Assembly (NCBI RefSeq): GCF_947367125.1
Contig: NZ_CANBCQ010000021.1
Location: 1 to 43,237, forward strand
Direction of reading: 5' to 3'
Length of the DNA: 43,237 bases
DNA from: an uncultured Lactobacillus sp.
GTDB lineage: Bacteria; Bacillota; Bacilli; Lactobacillales; Lactobacillaceae
Below the pieces are notes generated by a model. It saw only the letters and a program-made list of their open reading frames with translations. It was not told the DNA's origin and did not search any database. The translations under genes were made by a program, and so were the position numbers. Of this stretch, positions 22,858 through 29,738 are shown one piece after another; the first letter of the stretch is position 1, and every line of letters begins with the position of its first letter.

Positions 22858-24210
22858 TTATCTTTCTACGTATTTTAAGCGCTGATCCGCCAAAATTAGC
22901 CGGTAATCGCAGAATTCAGCTAGCTCGTCTATTTGATGGCTAATGATAAAAAGCGTCTGGTGAAGCTTCTGCTGGCTTTCTTGCATTAATTCTAAAACAA
23001 GTTTGACTGAGTTGTGATCAAGTCCACTGAGCGGCTCATCAATCAATAAAACTTGATGTTTAGTCATTAACATTAGCAGAATTTGTAATTTCTTCTGTTG
23101 GCCGCCTGATAGAGAATAGACTACTTGGTCTAAGTGGTCAGCTAAACCTAATTTTTCTAACCATTCATTGAGCTTTTTTTCAGTAAAAAATGAATTTCTG
23201 TCCTTTTTACTTAATTCTAGTTCATCTTTGACCGTCACTGCTAAGAACTGGTCACTGGCTTTTTGAAAAATTTGGGCTACCTGCGTTAAATATTTTCTAA
23301 CTGAGAGCGTAGAAATTTCTTTATTTAAATAAGTAAAATTACCAGTATATGGAATCATTTTAGTCATTACTTTAAATAAAGATGTCTTGCCAGCACCATT
23401 AGCACCAGTAATTAGAGTAGTGCCAGAATGCAAATTTAGGTCATTTTGCTTAAGTAATAGCTTATTTTGCTTAATTTGGACTTGTTTTAAAGTGAAAATA
23501 GGCTCACTATTAGGTAAGACGAAATGATAATGTTGCTCATGCAATTTTTTATTTTGTTCAAATAAGGCTATTTTTTTACTAGCATTTAATTCAATGATTT
23601 CTTTATTATTTGTAAATTCAAAAAGATGGTCGCAGACAGGCTCATAATCATCTAAAACGTGGTCGCTTAAGATGATAGTTTTTCCATTGTGAGCTAAAAT
23701 CGCTAATTTTTTAATCAAAAAAGCACGTGCCTTAGGATCACAACTGGCAAACGGTTCATCCAATAGCAACAAATCCACATCCATAGCTATTAAGACAGCT
23801 AAAGCAACTCGTTGCTGTTGGCCACCTGATAGAGTATTAATCTTCTGATCAAGAAGATCGGCAATTTGGGTGAAAGCCGTTGCCTGATCCAATCGTGCTT
23901 GATATTCACCTTCATCTAATTGCAAATTTTCTAAAGCGAAGACAATTTCTTCACGTGGAGTTGGCATTGTGAATTGCTCAGCCGCATTTTGAAACATCAT
24001 TGCCGCCTTTTGTCCGTGCAGGTTCACCGTACCTGTCAGTCTCCCTGCATATTTGGGGTATAAACCAGCGATAATTTTAAGCAAGGTAGATTTACCACAG
24101 CCAGTTGGTCCAATTAACAGAGAAAATCCATGGGGAATTTCAATATTTAGATGGTCAATTATAGGTTCTTTTTCATAAGAAAAAGTAAGATTGTTAACGG
24201 TTACTTTCAT
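22858..24210 (-). CDS. Fused double ATPase of an ECF transporter
   Basis: 450 residues with two ABC ATPase domains in one chain. Domain 1 has Walker A GPTGCGKST, signature LSGGQQQR and Walker B LLLLDEPF. Domain 2 (from about 225) has Walker A GANGAGKTS, signature LSGGQQKK and Walker B VLLIDEPL. This tandem form is typical of YkoD-type EcfA proteins serving dedicated ECF systems rather than the shared EcfA1/A2 pair. Together with the T protein downstream it makes the energising module; the S protein must be encoded elsewhere or has been lost. First gene of the leftward unit. Confidence 0.9.
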   Translation of the reverse strand: MKVTVNNLTFSYEKEPIIDHLNIEIPHGFSLLIGPTGCGKSTLLKIIAGLYPKYAGRLTGTVNLHGQKAAMMFQNAAEQFTMPTPREEIVFALENLQLDEGEYQARLDQATAFTQIADLLDQKINTLSGGQQQRVALAVLIAMDVDLLLLDEPFASCDPKARAFLIKKLAILAHNGKTIILSDHVLDDYEPVCDHLFEFTNNKEIIELNASKKIALFEQNKKLHEQHYHFVLPNSEPIFTLKQVQIKQNKLLLKQNDLNLHSGTTLITGANGAGKTSLFKVMTKMIPYTGNFTYLNKEISTLSVRKYLTQVAQIFQKASDQFLAVTVKDELELSKKDRNSFFTEKKLNEWLEKLGLADHLDQVVYSLSGGQQKKLQILLMLMTKHQVLLIDEPLSGLDHNSVKLVLELMQESQQKLHQTLFIISHQIDELAEFCDYRLILADQRLKYVER

Positions 24211-24366
24211 AAGTCTGATTGTACAAGATGCTTTTGGGACTGTCTATAGGTAAAGGTTGTTATAAGTAGAACAAATCATAAATACTACTTAATACTAAAT
24301 AAAGTTTTGATTTATAATGTACTTATAGTGTTACTATATTTTATTTAATTTAAGGAAGGTGGACAT

Positions 24367-25308
24367 ATGGCAGCTGTTGCTTTGGACCAATATCTGGCAA
24401 GTGTATTAAAGTCAAATTCAACAGATAAGAATGAAATAAAGTTAGAAGCTGGTAATCCAGATTTTGATCTATTTACTATCTACCTTGAAAATCATAATAC
24501 TGGTATCCATCGTTATCGGATGGATGTTTCGACGATTTTATATGTCGCTAAAGGTACTGTGACAATTAAGAGCGGTGAAAAGATTATTCAAATGAAGTCT
24601 GGGAATGTTTTATTGCTAACCGAAGGCTGTAAGTATGAGATTGTAAGTCAAAAGCCTGATACAGTACTGGTAAAGTTAAAGTTTAAGCCTGGATTTCTAT
24701 ATCGCAAGTATTTTAAAGATTTTAGCTGTAAGGGAGAACGTGAGGTTAAAGTTATGGAGCAAATCGTTGATAGCTTAGAAAATGAACATGTTCTTTGGTT
24801 GAAAAACAACCAAATTGCTCGTCCATCCCAAGTAATGCAACACATTATTGGCGGCTATTTAAATAATGATTTGTTTGCTAAAGCGTTAATCGAATCTGAG
24901 TTAACTGTCATGTTAATTATTTCAATTAGAACTCAGCGTATGGCAACACCAACTAGTTTAGATAAGACTAAGTTTGAAAAGAAGACTTTGGATAACTACA
25001 TCGATATTCACTTTGCTGATGTATCTTTAGCTGATGCCGCTAAGTACTTTGGCTTTAATCCTAATTACTTCTCAAATATGGTTAAGGCTAAGACGGGTAA
25101 GAGCTTTGTTGATCATGTGGATGATCGAAGAATGCAAGAAGCACGTGAATTATTAGCTCAACCTGATATTTCACTTAGAGAAATTATTGGGCGAGTCGGA
25201 TATTCGAGTAAGTCTTTCTTCTACAAAAAATTTAATCAATACTACCACATGACGCCAGCAGCGATGCGGGCAGAATTGTTTAGACAAGCAAATATAAATT
25301 TGAAGTAA
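24367..25308 (+). CDS. AraC-family transcriptional regulator with N-terminal cupin-like domain
   Basis: 313 residues. The N-terminal half has a beta-rich sensing domain (STILYVAKGTVTIKSGEK). The C-terminal 100 residues hold the double helix-turn-helix of AraC proteins (LADAAKYFGFNPNYFSNMVK and IIGRVGYSSKSFFYKKFNQY). Ligand and targets are unknown; the divergent ECF/pepI unit, 156 bases away, is one candidate. A TATAAT (24313-24318) and a GGAAGGTGG ribosome site precede ATG 24367. Confidence 0.9.
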   Translation: MAAVALDQYLASVLKSNSTDKNEIKLEAGNPDFDLFTIYLENHNTGIHRYRMDVSTILYVAKGTVTIKSGEKIIQMKSGNVLLLTEGCKYEIVSQKPDTVLVKLKFKPGFLYRKYFKDFSCKGEREVKVMEQIVDSLENEHVLWLKNNQIARPSQVMQHIIGGYLNNDLFAKALIESELTVMLIISIRTQRMATPTSLDKTKFEKKTLDNYIDIHFADVSLADAAKYFGFNPNYFSNMVKAKTGKSFVDHVDDRRMQEARELLAQPDISLREIIGRVGYSSKSFFYKKFNQYYHMTPAAMRAELFRQANINLK

Positions 25309-25332
25309 AAAAAGAGAAAAATAATTTTGAAT

Positions 25333-25365
25333 CAATGTCTTAATTCACTGACATTAATTTTTAAT
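25333..25365 (+). terminator. Weak hairpin between the AraC-type gene and the response regulator
   Basis: AATGTC (25334-25339) pairs with GACATT (25550 region equivalent, 25350-25355) and is followed by TAATTTTTAATT. Six pairs only; it may serve both convergent genes. Confidence 0.4.
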
Positions 25366-26152
25366 TGTTTTCCCCTTTTTTATTTTGCTCTTCTTTTAAC
25401 TTTAGCATTATTGAACGTCTGCGTCGTACAGCTACTGAATGATAAATTCCTTTATCAAAATAAACTATACCATTTTTCTCATCATAATCTTTAATAGTAT
25501 TTAGATTTATTAAGTTTTGACGATCAGCTAATACAAAATTAGGGTATTTCTTTTTATAATCTTTAAGGGTGCCTATACAATCAAAAATCTTATTTTTTGC
25601 ATATACGCGTAGTGTCTTATATTTCTTTTGTTGGATGCTTATATAATAGATCTGATCTAATGGGATTTTTTCAATAAAATTTCGAATTTTACTATAGGTA
25701 AAGTAATTGATATGAGTAGCCGATTTCATTGTAAAACGATATCGTTGGTATGCTGTATCAACGGTTTCATATATTTTTTGCTGAATATGTTCGAGACTAA
25801 TATCTTTAGTAATGTAATCTAGTGGCTCAACATGTCGTTCTATAGTTAGACGTAAAGCTGTAGCATCCGCTGTAACAAATACTATTTGACTAAATATTCC
25901 CATATTTCGAATTCTACTAGCTACTTCAATTCCATCTAAAGTAGTTTTTAAATCGATATCTAAGAAAGCTAGAAAGTTACAATCCTTGTGTTCTTTAACA
26001 TAAGTTAAAACAGTTTGTGGATCGCCAGTACTTAGTACAACTTTAGCAGAGTATGAATGGGGAGTTGAATTTATCAAAATTCTGTTTTCAATAATTTTTT
26101 GAATGAGCTTTCTTTCATTTGTGTTATCTTCCAAAATTATGATATTTAACAT
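25361..26152 (-). CDS. LytTR-type response regulator (AgrA-like) of the lanthipeptide cluster
   Basis: 263 residues. Receiver domain with EDN at 8-10 and phospho-acceptor D65 (LAFLDIDLKT); C-terminal LytTR DNA-binding domain (about 155-255, with DQIYYISIQQKKYKTLRVYA, LKDYKKKYPNFVLADRQNLIN and a basic tail). LytTR regulators bind paired direct repeats about two helical turns apart, and such a pair lies before the first precursor gene (27546-27578). It is 11 bases downstream of the kinase gene and divergent from the biosynthetic operon, which it probably activates. Confidence 0.92.
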   Translation of the reverse strand: MLNIIILEDNTNERKLIQKIIENRILINSTPHSYSAKVVLSTGDPQTVLTYVKEHKDCNFLAFLDIDLKTTLDGIEVASRIRNMGIFSQIVFVTADATALRLTIERHVEPLDYITKDISLEHIQQKIYETVDTAYQRYRFTMKSATHINYFTYSKIRNFIEKIPLDQIYYISIQQKKYKTLRVYAKNKIFDCIGTLKDYKKKYPNFVLADRQNLINLNTIKDYDEKNGIVYFDKGIYHSVAVRRRRSIMLKLKEEQNKKGENN

Positions 26153-26163
26153 ATTAATTATTT

Positions 26164-27465
26164 CTATCCTTTCTGAATTATCAATTCGAATGATATTTCT
26201 TTTAAATTTTGTTCAATTTCTAAAGATAAGTATGGATCGTTATTTACTATCTCATTAACATTATCAAGTCCTAATCCTTCGTGATTACGTTTATTAGTTA
26301 TAGTAGGTTTTAGTATTTCAGAAATATTAACAATATTTGTAATGGTATTTTGGACAATTAAAGAATAATTGCTGCCAGAATATTTAGTAATTAAGACGTG
26401 AATTTCAGCATCTTTTTGATACTGGCATGCTTCAATGGCATTGTCTAAAAAAATTCCAATACATCGAATGATACTAACGATATTTGTAGGAAAAGCGTCA
26501 ATTAATTTGTTAATTTCGACTTTGGTATGTATACCTTTGTCTTGAGCTTGTTGTAATTTATCGATAATCAAGTATTTTAGTTCTTTTATTCTTAAATTAG
26601 AGAGTTCTAAGGTCATTGATTTAGTAGCTTCTTGTAAACGATTATTATCGTTTACTAATTCTGCAAGATATTTTTCAGCACCAACCACATCATTTGTTAA
26701 TAAATATCCATTTAATGAAAGAAGATTATTTTTATAATCATGGCGAGCTTTTCGTAAAGTGATATTTGCGTTTTCTAAACGAGAGGAATATTCCTGAATT
26801 TGTTCTATCTCTGCGTTTTGAATGCGCGTTGCAATGATTTTTTGATTTTCTTGAATAGTCCTATATAGATTAAAGAATAGAATAACGATAATAAGAAGCA
26901 CTATAGTCATTAGTGCTAATTCTACGATAGGTTTAATATTGGTCAATTCAATTATTGACCAAATTGCATAAGTAACAATGTTAAAAATCCAGACGATCCA
27001 TACTAATAGATTTAAAAAATGGGGATTATATTCAATGTCAGAATCAATTTTTATAAGTTTAAAAGAAGCTTGCTCTTTTAGATGATGTAGAAAAATGCAA
27101 ATAATTATTTCTGGTATGAAGCAGACTAAATTTAAAATTAAGTAATCAAGTGGTTTATGTAATATAAAGTATGAAAGTAATTGAATAATCCATCCGAGTA
27201 ATTCACCTAAGATGGGGTAGAGGATTAAGACAAGGTAGTAAACAAATAGTCTTTTTAGAATTTTTATATTGTTGCGAGTAAAAACTTGAAAAATGAACTG
27301 TACGATAAGGATAAAAACTAATACATATTGGTAATTAATTAATACCGGAATAAAAAGAATAGGGTATAAAAGAAAATCTAGTTTATTTAAGCGAATAATT
27401 GCAAAAGTTAAGCATAATGAGAAAATATATGGATTAAAGGCGATATGGCTTAAAAAATCTTTCAT
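26164..27465 (-). CDS. AgrC-like (HPK10) sensor histidine kinase of the lanthipeptide cluster
   Basis: 433 residues. About six membrane helices in residues 10-200, a linker coiled coil (about 203-240), phosphorylated H242 in RKARHDYKNNLLSL, and a C-terminal ATPase with DNAIEAC and GLGLDNVNEIV. This is the peptide-sensing kinase subfamily used with AgrA/PlnC-type regulators in bacteriocin quorum sensing. No separate pheromone gene was found, so one of the modified peptides may itself be the signal, as with several lantibiotics; that is inference. Confidence 0.92.
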   Translation of the reverse strand: MKDFLSHIAFNPYIFSLCLTFAIIRLNKLDFLLYPILFIPVLINYQYVLVFILIVQFIFQVFTRNNIKILKRLFVYYLVLILYPILGELLGWIIQLLSYFILHKPLDYLILNLVCFIPEIIICIFLHHLKEQASFKLIKIDSDIEYNPHFLNLLVWIVWIFNIVTYAIWSIIELTNIKPIVELALMTIVLLIIVILFFNLYRTIQENQKIIATRIQNAEIEQIQEYSSRLENANITLRKARHDYKNNLLSLNGYLLTNDVVGAEKYLAELVNDNNRLQEATKSMTLELSNLRIKELKYLIIDKLQQAQDKGIHTKVEINKLIDAFPTNIVSIIRCIGIFLDNAIEACQYQKDAEIHVLITKYSGSNYSLIVQNTITNIVNISEILKPTITNKRNHEGLGLDNVNEIVNNDPYLSLEIEQNLKEISFELIIQKG

Positions 27466-27545
27466 TGTCGTTACTTCCTTAATTAAAGCTAAATGGAATA
27501 TTAGATCTAAATAATCTTACACCTAATTAGAATGTATTTCTGCAA

Positions 27546-27616
27546 TTTAACGTTTAACTAAAGATTTTAAACGCTCAAAAAAATATTTAATTGAAGTAAA
27601 TAGCATGATGTATAAA
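27546..27616 (+). promoter_or_regulatory. Candidate LytTR direct repeats and -10 box before the first precursor gene
   Basis: TTTAACGTTTAA (27546-27557) and TTAAACGCTCAA (27567-27578) match at 9 of 12 positions and are 21 bases apart, two DNA turns, as for AgrA/PlnC-type operators. A TATAAA box lies at 27611-27616. Activation by the neighbouring response regulator is inferred. Confidence 0.5.
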
Positions 27617-27648
27617 GTTAATGTAACGTTTTTAAGGAGGTATTAATT

Positions 27649-27822
27649 ATGAATACAGATACTCAGAGTTTTCAACCAGAGAATAGTAATCCTGCGTTGG
27701 GATTACAAGGTATTACAACGAGTCTTTATGCCAAACCAAAGCACCATGGACGAGGTGGAAGCTACCATAGCAACATTAGCGTTCTTTGTGATCACAATAG
27801 TTTTAAGTGGCTTCATTTATAA
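27649..27822 (+). CDS. Class III lanthipeptide precursor 1 (57 aa)
   Basis: A short gene with an excellent ribosome site (AAGGAGG nine bases before ATG). The leader carries ALGLQGI, close to the L-x-L-Q recognition motif of class III leaders. A basic Gly-rich stretch (KPKHHGRGG, 29-37) precedes the core SYHSNISVLCDHNSFKWLHL. S41-x2-S44-x2-C47 is the spacing from which LanKC enzymes make labionin or lanthionine rings. It is the first gene of the operon and is followed by a strong hairpin, which should make it the most abundant product. The mature N-terminus is unknown; cleavage after GG is possible but the exporter has no peptidase domain. Confidence 0.85.
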   Translation: MNTDTQSFQPENSNPALGLQGITTSLYAKPKHHGRGGSYHSNISVLCDHNSFKWLHL

Positions 27823-27854
27823 AGGATTAGATTAGAAGGATCTAATCCTTTTTT
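27821..27854 (+). terminator. Hairpin between precursor 1 and precursor 2 (partial terminator)
   Basis: A perfect 12-pair stem (27821-27832 with 27840-27851), loop of seven, then T residues. It overlaps the precursor 1 stop codon. Because the rest of the operon lies downstream with no clear second promoter, it probably allows limited read-through. Confidence 0.8.
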
Positions 27855-27874
27855 ACTAGATACAGAGGAAGAAA

Positions 27875-28021
27875 ATGGAAAATTATATTTTAATGATTGA
27901 AAAAGAATTAAGTAAAGCTTTTGAAAAGTTGGGTAAAACAACAAACAAAAAGTGGAATTGGAAAAATTCAAATAGTCATATTAGTATTATGTGTCCTAAA
28001 AGTCACAATCAGTTGTTTTAA
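27875..28021 (+). CDS. Class III lanthipeptide precursor 2 (48 aa)
   Basis: A 48-codon gene preceded by AGAGGAAG. The leader is an amphipathic helix (YILMIEKELSKAFEKLG, 4-20), followed by a Lys/Trp-rich joint and the core NSHISIMCPKSHNQLF. S34-x2-S37-x2-C40 repeats the motif of precursor 1 at the same distance from the C-terminal part. The stop lies two bases before the exporter ATG, so exporter translation is probably coupled to it. The leader is unlike that of precursor 1 but similar in character to that of precursor 3. A non-product role (immunity or signal peptide) cannot be excluded. Confidence 0.8.
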   Translation: MENYILMIEKELSKAFEKLGKTTNKKWNWKNSNSHISIMCPKSHNQLF

Positions 28022-28023
28022 TA

Positions 28024-29733
28024 ATGAAACTTTTAAAGATCACGCCACGACTAGTTGGAGGCATTTTTTTAAGCGTAGTGGCTAGCCTGCTAAATCTATA
28101 TATTCCTCTACTTGTTCGTCGGTTTATTAATTTGAAACGATTTATTTGGTCTGGTATTTCTAAAAAAGTATTGATTCTAGGTCTAATCATAATGGTTCTT
28201 AACTTAGTAGTAAGTACTATGAGTGATTATTTAATTAGTAGTGAAGGCGATAGACAAGTTCGTCGTATGCGGTTATTGCTACAAAAAAAAGTATTTCAAT
28301 TACCGCAAAAGTACTTTGATCAGCAGATCAGTGGGAATTTAACCAGTAGAATCATTAATGATGTAAATGTTTTAAGAAATTTTTTAACATCAACGATTCC
28401 TACTACGGTTACAGGGATAATTACTATTTTAGGTACTATAATTATTGCCCTTTTCTTAGACTGGAAATTAACTATTTTAATGTTGTTGGTCTTTCCGATA
28501 GATGCGATGGTAGCTATACCACTAGGGAAAATTAGTGAAAAAATTGCTAATCAAACGCAGAATAGTCTAGGTACTTTGACTGGAATAACTAGTGAAGGCA
28601 TTAAAAATATTAAGACAATTAAAGTAAATAGAGCAGAGAATGATTTGATTAGTGAAATTACAGCTGAAGTTAATAATTTATTTAATTTGTCGCTTAAATC
28701 AGATCGTATATTTGCAATTATCGGTCCATTGCAGTCAATGCTTTCGTTTTGCTTAATATTAGTAATTATACTTTATGGCGCTATAAGAGTTAGAAATGGT
28801 GATCTCTCAACAGGAACATTAGGTGCATTCATGATGTATTTCTTTCAAATTATTGGTCCTATTAATGAGGTTGCAACATTTTATTCTGACAAAAAGCAAA
28901 TGTTGGGTGCAACTCAAAAAGTGAGAGAGATTATTAATGAAGAAGACGAAAGAAAAATGTATTCAATCGATCCAATGATTGACCATTCAGGAGGTTTATT
29001 GCAACTTAGAGATGTTGGCTTTGCTTATGCATCGACTCCGATATTAAAAAATATTAATTTAGAAGTTAAAAGTGGCGAAAAAATAGCACTAGTTGGCGCT
29101 ACTGGTGCTGGAAAGAGTACCTTAGTTAATGTAATCACTCGTTTATATCCGATTAATCAAGGAAGCATTAGTTTAAATGGCGAATCTTATTTAGATTTCA
29201 GCATACAACACTGGCGCGAGTTCTTTAGTGTGGTATTGCAAGAGAATTCGATTTTGTCTGGGAGTATTCGCACTAATTTGACATTAGGCTTAAACAAAAA
29301 AGTTACAGATAATGAATTATGGAATGCATTAGCAATGGTTCAATTAAAAGACTATGTTTCTCAATTACCTAAGGGATTGGACAATTTGATCGGTGAAGAG
29401 GGTAGTAAGTTTTCGGGAGGTCAAAGACAACGGCTTCAGATTGCTCGTGCTTATCTCCGTAATTTTAAATTTTTAATTTTAGATGAAGCAACTTCTAGTT
29501 TAGATTCAGATACGGAAAAGATAATTACTACTGCATTGGATAAACTAACGCAAGTTAAGAATTGTGGAATTATTACTATTGCTCATAGATTATCTACTAT
29601 AGCCAACAGCGATAAGATTTATTTTCTTAAGGATAAGACAATTATAGCTAATGGAACTCATGATGAATTATTCAAAAAAGTTTCAGATTATCGACGCTAT
29701 GTGCAGGAGCAGCAACTTAGGGAAAGAGGATAA
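28024..29733 (+). CDS. lanT: ABC exporter of the lanthipeptide cluster (no peptidase domain)
   Basis: 569 residues: a six-helix exporter membrane domain (about 10-300) fused to an ATPase domain with Walker A GATGAGKST, signature FSGGQRQR, Walker B FLILDEATS and switch IAHRLST. No N-terminal C39 peptidase is present, so it can export but not cleave the precursors. It begins two bases after precursor 2 without a clear ribosome site of its own, and ends five bases before the synthetase gene. Presumed to act as a homodimer. Confidence 0.92.
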   Translation: MKLLKITPRLVGGIFLSVVASLLNLYIPLLVRRFINLKRFIWSGISKKVLILGLIIMVLNLVVSTMSDYLISSEGDRQVRRMRLLLQKKVFQLPQKYFDQQISGNLTSRIINDVNVLRNFLTSTIPTTVTGIITILGTIIIALFLDWKLTILMLLVFPIDAMVAIPLGKISEKIANQTQNSLGTLTGITSEGIKNIKTIKVNRAENDLISEITAEVNNLFNLSLKSDRIFAIIGPLQSMLSFCLILVIILYGAIRVRNGDLSTGTLGAFMMYFFQIIGPINEVATFYSDKKQMLGATQKVREIINEEDERKMYSIDPMIDHSGGLLQLRDVGFAYASTPILKNINLEVKSGEKIALVGATGAGKSTLVNVITRLYPINQGSISLNGESYLDFSIQHWREFFSVVLQENSILSGSIRTNLTLGLNKKVTDNELWNALAMVQLKDYVSQLPKGLDNLIGEEGSKFSGGQRQRLQIARAYLRNFKFLILDEATSSLDSDTEKIITTALDKLTQVKNCGIITIAHRLSTIANSDKIYFLKDKTIIANGTHDELFKKVSDYRRYVQEQQLRERG

Positions 29734-29738
29734 GAAAA

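Noticed and set aside
25330..25360. CAATGTC-TTAA sequence resembling the outer end of the IS element
   Set aside because: Only seven contiguous bases agree with the terminal repeat; the rest fits a small hairpin between convergent genes.
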